A stretch of 39,581 bases of DNA from Halomonas sp. 707D7 (GCF_024158715.1 NZ_JAMZBC010000012.1:1-39581), one strand, 5' to 3'; numbered from the stretch's first letter, positions 24,804-33,357 are shown. Numbers and translations are program-made. Notes: a model not told the origin generated them from the sequence alone.

Positions 24804-25687
24804 TACAGCATCACTTCCCTAATGCCACGGGTTGGTCGCACCCACGATTTACTCTGGATAATTTTCTCATCAATGCGCTCAGCCCCGGACAGAATAGCGG
24901 CATTTGAACACTCAATCAGCAGCCGGTGCAGGTCACCAAAATTGCCGCCAGAGATCGCGTGGAGCTGGGTGGCCAATTTTGGCTCATGCAACTGGGAAGA
25001 GTGTTTAAGCGGCAGGATCTTCTCAAAGCCAGCGAGTAATTTCTGAAATTCCTGATTGAGCTCCCACTTCGGTAATGCGACCACATCAAAGCGACTCGCA
25101 TGCTGCGGGTCTGAATGCAGCACACGCACAGCATCCTGCGTACCCACACCAACGATGGGAATCATTAGCTCATTGCATAAAAGCTTAATGGCATTCATCG
25201 TTTCGCGCTGCTTGACGGCACCACCGGTTAACAGTGAGTGGAACTCATCAATGATCAACAAGCGGGTATGGCAAGCCCGCAGTTGATGAATCACTTGGTA
25301 GCGCAGCTTAGGTACCGGGTCTGAAGGCCGATAGGGAGCCCAAAAGCTCTCTAACACTGCGATATACAGACTTTTCTCATCGGCACTCGGTGGGGCTTGA
25401 GTGACGATCACTGGTTTCACCGGTTCTACGTCTTCATTCACGTAGCCCTCACCGTACTGTTTACGAAACCGTTGAACGATGGTTGTCTTTCCGTTGTTGG
25501 AGTCACCCACGAGCAAGAGGTTAGGCATACGAGGACGACTAGGCTTCTCCATCAGCCCACGCATAACCTCAATGACACGATTGGCCAATGGATAGCCCAA
25601 CCAGCGCGGTTGATCCATAAACTCCATTCGCTCTTTAGCGGACAGCCCCAAGACATGACGAAGATCAGGATGAAGGTGTGTGCTCAT
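24803..25687 (-). CDS. tnsC: TnsC/TniB-type AAA+ transposition regulator
   Basis: A 294-residue AAA+ ATPase that would form filaments on target DNA and pass the target signal to the TnsAB transposase. Walker A is GDSNNGKT (residues 61-68) and Walker B is LLIIDE (143-148), followed by FHSLLTG. Sensor 1 is probably VGVGTQDA. The length is close to TniB of Tn5053-type elements and shorter than Tn7 TnsC (555), so extra regulatory tails are missing. It overlaps tnsB upstream (ATGA) and tniQ downstream (TAATG), consistent with coupled translation in fixed ratio. Confidence 0.93.
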   Translation of the reverse strand: MSTHLHPDLRHVLGLSAKERMEFMDQPRWLGYPLANRVIEVMRGLMEKPSRPRMPNLLLVGDSNNGKTTIVQRFRKQYGEGYVNEDVEPVKPVIVTQAPPSADEKSLYIAVLESFWAPYRPSDPVPKLRYQVIHQLRACHTRLLIIDEFHSLLTGGAVKQRETMNAIKLLCNELMIPIVGVGTQDAVRVLHSDPQHASRFDVVALPKWELNQEFQKLLAGFEKILPLKHSSQLHEPKLATQLHAISGGNFGDLHRLLIECSNAAILSGAERIDEKIIQSKSWVRPTRGIREVML

Positions 25688-27612
25688 GCTATGTCCCAGT
25701 TCACATCGATATCACCCGATAAGAGACCGTCTCCCTGGGCGGGTGATTCTTTGGGGGCCGCGGTTGAGGGCGCATGTAAAAGGGGATCAGCAGGCGTCAC
25801 CTTCTTCTCATGCTCTTTACGTCGTTGCGCCTGGCGGCGACTTCGCTTGGTACGTGCTTGCGACTCCTCTACATGGGTTCGCAGCTCACTAATAGCGCGT
25901 AGGATTTCAGACTCATTGACCGAACTCCTGCCTTCCTGGCGAAGTCGCGCTTTGGCCTGGGCATACTCCCAAACGCTCATCGAGGGGAGGGCGAGATTGG
26001 CAAAGGGAATGCGAAAATAGTGCCCGAGCTCCGGGTCTTTGAACCAAATAACGCTAATGTCGCGAGGGTCGCGCCGGAATACAAAGGTGCGTTTCTTGTC
26101 TTGCATGTCTGGATCTTTGGCATTGATCCAAGGTCTTAGCGCTTCATCGTAATAGTTCATGCCATCGATGGTCACACCAAAAGTCTGGATCGTGCGCTGA
26201 AAGCTGGGCAAAAAATCGAGCAATACAGAAAGTCTATCAGCAGGTCGTGGTGCTAAGCCCACTCCCTGCACGTCAGCATTGCCAAACACACCGATTTCCC
26301 ATTTCCTCATCGGTGACATACCAATCCCAGAATGAAGGCGCTGGTGGTAAACCTTACAAATCAACGTTACGAGCCACTCTTCAAACTCGCTTTTCGTCAT
26401 GGCCGCGTGTTTCTCTGGATCGTACCCTTCTTTCTCTTTAATGGAGGAGAAGGTCGTCCCAGGCAGGTTATGGATTTCTTTGAGAAGAGACCCTAGCACC
26501 CGCTCAATATGCCCCCCGTAACGTGGCTGCTTAACAGGCCGAAACTCAAGATTGATCCCGTAGGCTAGGCAAGAGCGCCGAAACGTCTCTGAGCGAAAAT
26601 CTGGGCCGTTATCGACATGAATCGTGGCGGGTGTGCCCCATACTGGCCACTCAGCCTCCACGTTATGCAGCAGCAACCACTCATCTTTAGGAAGCATGGA
26701 GTGAGCCACACACATGCCAACGGATGTTTCAGAGGGCGGGTCAAACGACAAGTAATATCCCGTGACTATGCGAGTACACACGTCCATGGCCAACGTAATC
26801 CATGGACGGCCAATCGGTTTGCGATGCACGTCATCAACCAAAATAATATCGGCAGGCGTGTGGTCAATCTGCATGACGGCTAACGGATAGTCCGCATTGG
26901 GAAATTTTCCGGCCGCCGGCTGAAACTTATTAATCGCTTTTTCTCTAAAGCCATGCCCACGCAATCGGTCGCGCTCTGGGATGTCGCGCAGACGAGCACG
27001 AACGGTACCAGGGCTCGGCGGGTCGATGCGCCGCTCATGGCAGCGCCGCATGACTTCCTGTACCGCTTTTTGTGCGGACGGACGCTGCAGCGTCAAATAC
27101 ACCTCTTTGATGACTTCCTGAATCACCGCCTCGGCATGCGCGGGGATACGCGACTTTCCTTTCTTCCACCCTGGCTTTTGAGGAATTAATGCAAGCACCG
27201 AGCCCGTCGCTTTATACCGCTTCAACCAACGGTAGATCGTAGCCGTATCAACCCCCGTTTGTTTAGCACGCTCCTCCGCTGCATCCCGCCCCACCGTATG
27301 GCGATCCACCAAGGGCTTAATGATGGAAAAGCGATGCTCGGCCTCCCGCCAATCGGCATCCCCAATCTCGGACATATCCTGCTCAGGGGATACGGACCCG
27401 CTATTGAGAGGCGCTAGTTCTTTGATGCGAAGCGGGCAACTACGCCCGGACTCAACGGCAATGCCAATGACTGTCTCAAAATCGAGCACCTGGGAAATTC
27501 GGTAAACGGTGCCATCTTTCTGAACCTGCTCACCCACCATAATCTGCAAGTGTTGGCGTGTTTGGGCGACGCCGTTATTGGGTTCAGTTGCGCTGCCACG
27601 ATGGTTATTCAT
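25684..27612 (-). CDS. tnsB: TnsB/TniA-type DDE transposase
   Basis: A 642-residue transposase that binds the terminal repeats and joins 3' ends to target DNA. N-terminal helix-turn-helix domains (residues ~85-215; TGVDTATIYRWLKRYKATGSV) are followed by an RNase H-like core. The catalytic triad is D250 (MQIDHTPAD), D334 (IHVDNGPDFR) and E370 (GGHIERVLG), with the classical 35-residue gap. A beta-barrel region and a basic C-terminal tail (TKRSRRQAQRRKEHEKK) follow; the extreme C-terminus is expected to contact TnsC. It overlaps tnsA upstream by 8 bp and tnsC downstream by 4 bp. All catalytic residues are present, so the element may be active. Confidence 0.95.
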   Translation of the reverse strand: MNNHRGSATEPNNGVAQTRQHLQIMVGEQVQKDGTVYRISQVLDFETVIGIAVESGRSCPLRIKELAPLNSGSVSPEQDMSEIGDADWREAEHRFSIIKPLVDRHTVGRDAAEERAKQTGVDTATIYRWLKRYKATGSVLALIPQKPGWKKGKSRIPAHAEAVIQEVIKEVYLTLQRPSAQKAVQEVMRRCHERRIDPPSPGTVRARLRDIPERDRLRGHGFREKAINKFQPAAGKFPNADYPLAVMQIDHTPADIILVDDVHRKPIGRPWITLAMDVCTRIVTGYYLSFDPPSETSVGMCVAHSMLPKDEWLLLHNVEAEWPVWGTPATIHVDNGPDFRSETFRRSCLAYGINLEFRPVKQPRYGGHIERVLGSLLKEIHNLPGTTFSSIKEKEGYDPEKHAAMTKSEFEEWLVTLICKVYHQRLHSGIGMSPMRKWEIGVFGNADVQGVGLAPRPADRLSVLLDFLPSFQRTIQTFGVTIDGMNYYDEALRPWINAKDPDMQDKKRTFVFRRDPRDISVIWFKDPELGHYFRIPFANLALPSMSVWEYAQAKARLRQEGRSSVNESEILRAISELRTHVEESQARTKRSRRQAQRRKEHEKKVTPADPLLHAPSTAAPKESPAQGDGLLSGDIDVNWDIA

Positions 27613-28285
27613 AATCGGGTACCCATACCTCTGATAGAGGACTGAAGGATTGGGCCATATCGCAATCTAACTGCCGAGTCGCCAGTAGATGCCATAAATG
27701 CGCAATCCCCTCTGCCCGGCAAATATCGCCCATAAAGTACCGAGAAAGCAGGTAATCCAAGGTCGCCACCCCCATTTCCCTCACCGTGTTGAGGACTGCC
27801 TGGCTTTCGACAGAGGGAAACACCATCCGCTTATAGCGCGCTAGGAAGGTAATGTTGTCCAAGGTCTTATCACGAATGCGGCTTTCATCATGAATGCGAA
27901 ACGCCCAGCCCTCGTTGTTGGCATGCCGCATCGCCGCCTTCCATTTAGGCGACCATTCACGCCAATGTGCTTGCCACTTTTCCCGTGGTTTGACCTCCAC
28001 CAGGAGAGGTTTTGGGTAATCCCTGTAATGACGGTTACCGAGACGGTAATAAACCAAATAGTCAGGTGTGTAGGTGTAGCGCCTACCGGTCACGGGATGA
28101 TGAAACGGGATCTCGCACGGCTGGGAAATCACACCAAGGACGCTCACATCAAAGTCAGCCTTGATGAGGAAATCACGTTCGAGCGTCGACTCGAACGCAA
28201 TAGACTCCTCCCCGCGAAAGGCATAGTAGCCAGACACACTTCGTCGGGTAGGGCCGATTTTACGAACGGATGTAGGCAGTGGCAT
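27605..28285 (-). CDS. tnsA: TnsA-type endonuclease
   Basis: A 226-residue protein that would cut the 5' strands at the transposon ends, making transposition cut-and-paste. The restriction-enzyme-like core is visible: FESTLERDFL (acidic residue E32 or E36), YTPDYLV (D75) and LLVEVKP (E97, K99), followed by a C-terminal winged-helix-like part that contacts TnsC. I chose the ATG at 28285 (MPLPTSVRKIG); the frame opens at a TTG at 28300 that lies within a TnsB-site candidate. It is the first gene of the operon, beginning 139 bp from the transposon right end, so its promoter lies among the TnsB sites. Confidence 0.93.
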   Translation of the reverse strand: MPLPTSVRKIGPTRRSVSGYYAFRGEESIAFESTLERDFLIKADFDVSVLGVISQPCEIPFHHPVTGRRYTYTPDYLVYYRLGNRHYRDYPKPLLVEVKPREKWQAHWREWSPKWKAAMRHANNEGWAFRIHDESRIRDKTLDNITFLARYKRMVFPSVESQAVLNTVREMGVATLDYLLSRYFMGDICRAEGIAHLWHLLATRQLDCDMAQSFSPLSEVWVPDYE

Positions 28286-28290
28286 GGGTA

Positions 28291-28306
28291 GTCGCACCAA
28301 ATGTTG
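28291..28306 (-). repeat. TnsB binding-site candidate R4
   Basis: On the minus strand it reads CAACATTTGGTGCGAC, matching left site L1 at 14 of 16 positions. It ends 6 bp before the tnsA start codon, so TnsB binding here could block expression of its own operon. Confidence 0.7.
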
Positions 28307-28321
28307 AATAAAACAAGGCCT

Positions 28322-28337
28322 GTCGCATCAATTGCTA
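28322..28337 (-). repeat. TnsB binding-site candidate R3
   Basis: On the minus strand it reads TAGCAATTGATGCGAC, matching L1 at 13 of 16 positions and the outermost right site at 15 of 16. Confidence 0.75.
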
Positions 28338-28345
28338 TTAATTCT

Positions 28346-28361
28346 GTCGCACTCAATCCTG
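28346..28361 (-). repeat. Weak TnsB binding-site candidate R2
   Basis: On the minus strand it reads CAGGATTGAGTGCGAC. Only the TGCGAC end and a few other positions match the other sites (9 of 16 against L1), so it may be a degenerate site. Confidence 0.4.
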
Positions 28362-28399
28362 TACAGACTACCATAATAGCCCGATATTACGCCCTGAGG

Positions 28400-28424
28400 G
28401 TCGCATCAATTGCTGAAAATGACA
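28400..28424 (-). repeat. Transposon right terminal inverted repeat with TnsB site R1
   Basis: Read inward it begins TGTCATTTTCA and continues with CAGCAATTGATGCGAC (28400-28415), matching the 25-bp left end at 23 positions. It is directly followed by the second GCGGC duplication copy. Confidence 0.9.
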
Positions 28425-28429
28425 GCGGC
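28425..28429. repeat. Target-site duplication, right copy (GCGGC)
   Basis: The right-hand copy of the 5-bp duplication directly follows the ACA terminus of the transposon; the left copy is at 9591-9595. Confidence 0.92.
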
Positions 28430-29089
28430 TCGAAGCCCAAACCCGGCGAGATTTCGCTCGCCCACATGGGCGTGCTGTTTCTCGACGAGCTGCCGGAGTT
28501 TTCTAGAAGCGTGCTGGAGGTTCTTCGCCAGCCCCTGGAAACCGGCGAGATCCATCTGTCGCGCGCCAGCCACGAGCGCCGCTACCCGGCGCGTTTCCAG
28601 CTGGTCGCCGCCATGAACCCCTGCCCCTGCGGCCACCTGGGCGATCCGCGCAATCGCTGCCAGTGCACGGCGAGCCAGATCCAGCGCTACCAGGCGCGGC
28701 TCTCCGGGCCGCTGCTGGATCGCATCGACCTGCAGGTGGAAGTCCCGGCGCTGCCGCCGGAGCAGCTCACCGCCCAGACGCCGGGCGAGTCGTCCGAGGC
28801 GGTGCGCGAGCGCGTGATGGCCGCCCGCGAGCGTCAGATGGAAAGAGGCGCACTCAACAGCCAGCTCGGCGGCAAGGCGCTGGAAGCCGCCTGCGCCCTC
28901 GACGACGAGGAGCGCGCCTGGCTCGCCGGGGTGCTGGAAAGACTCAAGCTTTCGGCCCGCGCCTACCACCGCGTGCTGCGGGTGGCGCTGACGCTTTGTG
29001 ACCTGGAAGGCGCCCCCAAGCCCGCCCAGGCGCACCTGATCGAGGCGATCGGCTATCGGCAGCTGGATCGGCTGCTGGGCAAGGGCTGA
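28430..29089 (+). pseudogene. comM: comM (yifB) 3' fragment
   Basis: The last 219 codons of ComM after the transposon, resuming at SKPKPGEISLAHMGVLFLDELPEF, which includes the Walker B motif (FLDE). Further family features are the zinc-binding-like CPCGHLGDPRNRCQC and the C-terminal Mg-chelatase domain ending QLDRLLGKG. The open frame begins inside the transposon, but no native start or N-terminal domain is available, so the fragment is presumably non-functional. It is collinear with 8744-9595 and differs from an intact gene only by the insertion, with no other visible damage. This suggests a recent event or selection-neutral maintenance. Confidence 0.94.
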
Positions 29090-29098
29090 GCTCTCGTC

Positions 29099-29929
29099 CT
29101 ACCCGGCGTGACGGCCGCTCATCACCCAGGCCGTCCAGGAGCCGTCGAACAGTGAAAGCCGTTTGTACCCGGCAAGCTCGGCGGCCACCCACAGGATGCA
29201 GGCGGTGATGCCGGAGCCGCAGCTGAAGGTCAGGTGATCCTCGGGCGACAGCCCTCTTTCATGCAGCAGCCGCGCGATCGCCTCGGGGCTTTTGAAGTGG
29301 CCGTTCTCCAGCACCTCGGGAAAGGGCAGGTTGCAGGCGCCGGGGACATGGCCGCTCGAAAGCTCCGGGCGGGGTTCCGGGGCCTCGCCGGAGAAGCGCC
29401 CGGCGCTTCTGGCATCCACCAGCGTGAAGCGCGGCGTGGCGATATTGGCCTCCACGTCGTCCACACTGACCACGCTCGCGTTGGATGTGAGTATGGGTGG
29501 CGCGGCGAGCGGCGTGGGGTCGCTATAGCCCTGCTGCATCGGCAGCGACTGCGCCCGCCACCCGGGCAGGCCGCCATCGAGCAGCCGTACGTTCGTGAAG
29601 CCCGCCTGGGTCAGCAGCCAGTAGGCGCGCGGGGCCGAAAACACGCCACGGTTGTCGAACACCACGATCTCGTCATCGATCGAAAGCCCGAGCTGCCGGC
29701 ACGCCTCCTGCAAGGACTCCAGCGCCGGCAGCGTGTGCGGAAAGGGCGCGCTCGGGTCGGAGAAGACCCGCTCGATATCGAACGCGAGCGCGCCGGGTAG
29801 CGTGCAGCCGTCCTGTGCAACGAACGGGGCGATGGGGCTATTGGGCAGCGAGGCGTCCAGCACCTTGGGCGGGCTCGCCTGCTCCAGGCGCTTGGCGAGT
29901 TCTGGGGCAGAGATCAGCAGGTTCGGCAT
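29099..29929 (-). CDS. sseA: 3-mercaptopyruvate/thiosulfate sulfurtransferase, SseA type
   Basis: A 276-residue, two-domain rhodanese that transfers sulfane sulfur from 3-mercaptopyruvate or thiosulfate to cyanide or thiol acceptors. The first, inactive domain includes VFDNRGVFSAPRAYWLL and LLDGGLPGW. The second contains FTLVDARSAGRFSGE, SGHVPGACNLPF and the active loop with C237 in FSCGSGITACI. The loop CGSGIT is typical of 3-mercaptopyruvate sulfurtransferases rather than thiosulfate-specific rhodaneses (CRxGxR/T). It converges on the comM 3' end and lies 43 bp downstream of the LysR gene on the same strand, so cotranscription is possible. Confidence 0.9.
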   Translation of the reverse strand: MPNLLISAPELAKRLEQASPPKVLDASLPNSPIAPFVAQDGCTLPGALAFDIERVFSDPSAPFPHTLPALESLQEACRQLGLSIDDEIVVFDNRGVFSAPRAYWLLTQAGFTNVRLLDGGLPGWRAQSLPMQQGYSDPTPLAAPPILTSNASVVSVDDVEANIATPRFTLVDARSAGRFSGEAPEPRPELSSGHVPGACNLPFPEVLENGHFKSPEAIARLLHERGLSPEDHLTFSCGSGITACILWVAAELAGYKRLSLFDGSWTAWVMSGRHAG

Positions 29930-29972
29930 GGGGTAAGACTCCTTGGGGGTGAGAAAAGGGCCGGCGCGCCCA

Positions 29973-30857
29973 TCACGTCGCCGCGACGATCAGCGCTTCG
30001 AGTGCCCGCACGGCGGCTTCGTCGGAGGCGGTGGCCAGCATGAGCGGCGAGGAGGCATCGTCGTCGGCCAGTGCCACGGCCACCGCCTCCCGGGCGATCA
30101 GCGCCGCACTTCTGGGCAGGATCGCCACGCCCACGCCGGCCACGGCAAAGCCGATCATGCTCGAGATGTCCGGCAGCTCGAGTGCCCGAACGAGCGACAC
30201 CCCGGCGCGCTCGGCCAGCGCCTCGACCTGGCGGCGAAGGAAGGTGCGTCCGGCCGCCGGCTGCATCAACAGCCGCTCACCGGCGAGGTCGGCGAGCGCT
30301 ATGCGCTCGGCCCCGGCCAGTGGATGCGCCTTGTGCAGCAGCGCGAACAGCGGCTCCTCGCTGATACGAGTGAAGCGCAGCCCCGGCGTGGTATCCAAGG
30401 CGATATCGGCGCGCAGCAGCGCGACATCGAGCCGGCCCGCGCGCAGCGCATGCAGATGATCGAGTGCGTTGCCGCCGCTGAGCTGCAGGTCGAGCCCCGG
30501 GTGGCGCCGGCAGAGCGTCGCCAGCGCCTGGGTGAGCACGCTCGAGTAGAGTGCGCTGGCGGAGTAGCCCAGGCGCAGCCGGCCGATCTCTCCGGCCTCG
30601 GCCAGGCGAGCCCGGTGCCGGCTGCGCTGCGCCGCTGCCAATAGTTGTCGCGCCTCGTCCAGAAACACTTCGCCGGCGCGGGTAAGCTGGACGCCGTGGG
30701 TATTGCGTGACAGAAGCGTCACGCCCACGGCGGCCTCGAGCTGCTTGATGGCCTGGCTCAAGGGTGGCTGGGTCAGGTGCAGCCGCTTCGCGGCGCGACG
30801 GAAGTTGAGCTCTTCGGCGACCGCCACGAAATAGCCCAACTGCTTGATCTCGAACAT
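29973..30857 (-). CDS. LysR-family transcriptional regulator
   Basis: A 294-residue LysR-type regulator. The N-terminal winged HTH (MFEIKQLGYFVAVAEELNFRRAAKRLHLTQPPLSQAIKQLE) is followed by a periplasmic-binding-like effector domain (RLRLGYSASALYSSVLTQALATL onward). The ATG at 30857 gives the standard LysR start; an in-frame GTG five codons upstream is an alternative. It is divergent from an MFS transporter gene with a 92-bp gap, the usual layout for a LysR protein controlling its neighbour. The E. coli ynfL-ynfM pair has the same organisation. The effector is unknown. Confidence 0.92.
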   Translation of the reverse strand: MFEIKQLGYFVAVAEELNFRRAAKRLHLTQPPLSQAIKQLEAAVGVTLLSRNTHGVQLTRAGEVFLDEARQLLAAAQRSRHRARLAEAGEIGRLRLGYSASALYSSVLTQALATLCRRHPGLDLQLSGGNALDHLHALRAGRLDVALLRADIALDTTPGLRFTRISEEPLFALLHKAHPLAGAERIALADLAGERLLMQPAAGRTFLRRQVEALAERAGVSLVRALELPDISSMIGFAVAGVGVAILPRSAALIAREAVAVALADDDASSPLMLATASDEAAVRALEALIVAAT

Positions 30858-30949
30858 GGCCAGACGACTCACGGTGAGAGGAAAACCGACATTCCGCTAA
30901 GCGAGCCTTCAACATACCCTAAGCGCTTCGTTCAGCCCAGGGAGCGCCC

Positions 30950-32113
30950 ATGCGCCTTTTGATCCTCGCCACCTCGACCGGGGCGTTCTTCAATCTCTAC
31001 CAGCTCCAGGCGGTCTACCCCTGGCTCGCCGCCCGGCTGGAGGCGAGCCTGACCCAGGCGGGCTGGCTCAACATGGCCACGCTGCTCGGCATGATGTTCG
31101 CCGCCCCCTTCGCCAGCCGCTGGACGCGCCGCCTGGCGCCGGTCAACGCCATCCTCGCCGGCATCGGGCTGCTGGTCGTGCTCAACGCCCTGCTGGCGGC
31201 GAGCGCCACGCTCACGGGCCTGTGGCTCGTTCGCCTGGCCCAAGGGGTCGTGCTGCCCTGCGTGCTCACCGCCTGCGTGGCGCTTCTGGCCGGCGCCGAG
31301 AACGAGCGCCAGCGCGCGCAGTGGGTGGGGCTGTTCGTGACCGGCACCATCGCCGGCAGCACCTTGAGCCGCTTCTACCCCGCCTGGGCGCTCGATACGC
31401 TGGGCTGGGCCGGCGGGTTCGGCAGCGCCGCGGGGCTTCTTGGCGTGGTGTGGCTGATCCTTCTGCGCCAGCGCCGGCATACCCCTGAATACGCAGCGTC
31501 CGCCGCCCAACCGCCCTTCCGCGCCCTCCTGAAAAAGGCGCTTGCCGAGACGCGGCTGCGGCTTGCCTTCATCGTCGGCTTCAGCCTGCTCTTCACCCAG
31601 AGCGCCATCTTCACCGCGCTGGGGCTCAAGCTCGCCCAGCCGCCCTTCCTGCAAAGCGCCGCGCAGATCGGGCTCGTCTACCTGGCGAGCCTGCCCGCCA
31701 TCGCGGCGGTGCTGGCAAGCCCCCGGCTCTACCAGAATCGCCGGGAGGCGCCCTTCTTCGCCGCGTTCATCGCGCTCGTGTGGCTGTCGCTTTCGATCAT
31801 CGGGCAGGGGTATGCCTCGATCGTCGCCGGCGTGGTCCTTTTCTCGGTCGGCACCTACCTGCTGCAGACCCTGACCACGCGCCTGGTCAGCCGCGCCGAG
31901 CGCGTCCCCGCGGCGTTCGCCAGCGGCGTGTACCTCGGTTTCTACTACGCCGGCGGCGCGCTGGGGGCGATTCTCTCCGCCGCGATCTTCAGCCGCGCGG
32001 GCTTCGCGGGGGTGCTGGGGCTAGTGGCGGCCGTGCAGCTGGCGGCGATGGGCGCGATATCCGCCTCATCCCTGGGAGCAGGAAAACGCCGGCGCCCCTC
32101 GGCCAAGGCATGA
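30950..32113 (+). CDS. MFS transporter, YnfM-like
   Basis: A 387-residue major facilitator with about twelve hydrophobic helices. The N-terminus MRLLILATSTGAFFNLYQLQAVYPWLAARLEAS and the loop-2 region ASRWTRRLAPVNA are typical. It resembles the YnfM group of putative efflux transporters, most of which are beside a LysR regulator, as here. It is transcribed away from the LysR gene and converges on a second MFS gene 19 bp further on. The substrate is unknown; arabinose or drug efflux assignments in databases for this group are weak. Confidence 0.88.
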   Translation: MRLLILATSTGAFFNLYQLQAVYPWLAARLEASLTQAGWLNMATLLGMMFAAPFASRWTRRLAPVNAILAGIGLLVVLNALLAASATLTGLWLVRLAQGVVLPCVLTACVALLAGAENERQRAQWVGLFVTGTIAGSTLSRFYPAWALDTLGWAGGFGSAAGLLGVVWLILLRQRRHTPEYAASAAQPPFRALLKKALAETRLRLAFIVGFSLLFTQSAIFTALGLKLAQPPFLQSAAQIGLVYLASLPAIAAVLASPRLYQNRREAPFFAAFIALVWLSLSIIGQGYASIVAGVVLFSVGTYLLQTLTTRLVSRAERVPAAFASGVYLGFYYAGGALGAILSAAIFSRAGFAGVLGLVAAVQLAAMGAISASSLGAGKRRRPSAKA

Positions 32114-32132
32114 TCCCGGCATCTTGCCGGCC

Positions 32133-33344
32133 TCACCCCAGGCGCCGCCGCAAGGCCAGCCCGTAGCCGAGCAGCCCGGCCACGGGCCCCGGCACCAGCA
32201 GCCAGGCGGCGTCGAGGCCGATGCGCTCGAACAGCGCGGTGACGAAGGCGATGGCGACCACGGTGATGGCGAAGCCGATGGCGTTCATGATGGCCAGTGA
32301 CGCCCCTACCGCCGTTGGCGGGCAGGCTTTCGACGCCAGCGCCGAGAACTGCGGCGAGTCCGCGACCACCGCCGCCCCCCAGACCAGCAGCAGAAGCGCC
32401 AGCCCCGACGGCGGCAGCGCGCGCCAGAAAAGCGCGAATGCCACCGCGCAGAACCCGGAGAGCGCCAGCGCCCAAAGCGCCACGGCGGCGCTGCCGAAAC
32501 GCCGCGACAGCGCTCCGCCCAGCAGGCACCCCAGCGCTCCCACGCCGATCACGGCAAAGGCCATGCCCGAGACGCCCAGCCCCGAGTAGGCGTCAGCGAG
32601 CGGGGAGTTCGCCACCAGCAGCGGCACCACCGTCCAGAAGGCGTAGAGCTCCCACATGTGGCCGAAATAGCCCCAGGCGGCCGCCCGAAAGCGGCGCACG
32701 GCGAAGGCCTCGCGAAGGCCCGCTCGCGGATTGGAAGGCGCGCTCTGTCTCGGCAGGTGCGGTCCGTCGCCCAGCCGCCAGATCAATGCCGCCCCGATCA
32801 GCGCAAGCAGTGAAGAGGCACTGATGACGAGCGGCCAGGGCAGCGCCGTGCCCAGTTCTCTCAGCCCGTGGGGCAAGGCGGTGCCGAGCGTGAGCATCGC
32901 CACCAGCTGGGCCAGCGCCTGGCCGGTGCGCTCGGGGGCGAAGCTCACCACCAGCTTCATGCCCACCGGGTAGATGCCGGCAAGGCAAAGCCCGACCAGA
33001 AAGCGCCACACGAGTCCGTCGGCCAGGCCCTGGGCGGCCCAGGCGAACAGCGCGTTGCAAAGCGCCCCCGCCAGGGCGCTGGCCACGAACAGGTGGCTGG
33101 CACGGAAGCGGTCGGCGAGCCCGGTCAGCGCCAGCGTGAGCGTGCCCAGAATGAAGCCACCCTGCACCGCGCCGGTCAGCCAGCCGATCTCGACGGCGCT
33201 GACGTCCCACTCGCGGGCAAGCTCCTGCATGGCGCTGTTGGCGCTGAACCACAGCGAGGTGCCCAGCAGCTGGGCCAGAGCGATCACGGCGACCGCGTGG
33301 CGGGCAAGCCCTGCCGGCCGGGAGGGAGAAGGCGTGGGTATCAC
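32133..33344 (-). CDS. MFS transporter, CynX/NimT-like
   Basis: A 403-residue major facilitator with about twelve hydrophobic helices. Recognisable parts are LLGTSLWFSANSAMQELAREWDVSAVEIGWLTGAVQGGFILGTL at the N-terminus and the loop GLADRFRASHLF. The start is a GTG at 33344. It lies 13 bp downstream of an alpha/beta hydrolase gene on the same strand, so the two probably form an operon. No substrate can be proposed; the CynX-like label is loose and rests on overall pattern. Confidence 0.82.
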   Translation of the reverse strand: MIPTPSPSRPAGLARHAVAVIALAQLLGTSLWFSANSAMQELAREWDVSAVEIGWLTGAVQGGFILGTLTLALTGLADRFRASHLFVASALAGALCNALFAWAAQGLADGLVWRFLVGLCLAGIYPVGMKLVVSFAPERTGQALAQLVAMLTLGTALPHGLRELGTALPWPLVISASSLLALIGAALIWRLGDGPHLPRQSAPSNPRAGLREAFAVRRFRAAAWGYFGHMWELYAFWTVVPLLVANSPLADAYSGLGVSGMAFAVIGVGALGCLLGGALSRRFGSAAVALWALALSGFCAVAFALFWRALPPSGLALLLLVWGAAVVADSPQFSALASKACPPTAVGASLAIMNAIGFAITVVAIAFVTALFERIGLDAAWLLVPGPVAGLLGYGLALRRRLG

Positions 33345-33357
33345 GGGCGGGCGGCGA

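Larger units (their letters stand above)
9596..28424. mobile_element. Tn7-like transposon inserted in comM (18,829 bp)
   Basis: Both termini begin TGTCATTTTCA reading inward and are flanked by the 5-bp duplication GCGGC. Excision restores the comM frame exactly. The right end (28.4 kb side) carries tnsA-tnsB-tnsC-tniQ and a fifth zinc-ribbon gene, all transcribed leftward away from that end, matching the Tn7 right end. The left end carries a TnsE-like candidate reading inward. The rest is cargo: metal transporters, a MerR regulator and envelope enzymes. Base composition is visibly less GC-rich than the flanks. Intact duplications and ends, and intact transposition genes, suggest a complete and possibly still mobile element. 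It resembles the comM-inserted Tn6022/AbaR group of Acinetobacter in target and core gene order, by recollection; sequence identity to that group was not tested. Confidence 0.95.

Noticed and set aside
9596-28424. CRISPR-associated transposon
   Set aside because: The TnsABC-TniQ core is compatible, but no Cas gene, no array of spaced repeats and no att-like spacer was found in the element.
28301-29089. Independent gene starting in the transposon right end
   Set aside because: The reading frame begins inside the TnsB sites and continues into comM codons. It is the comM 3' fragment, not a new gene.
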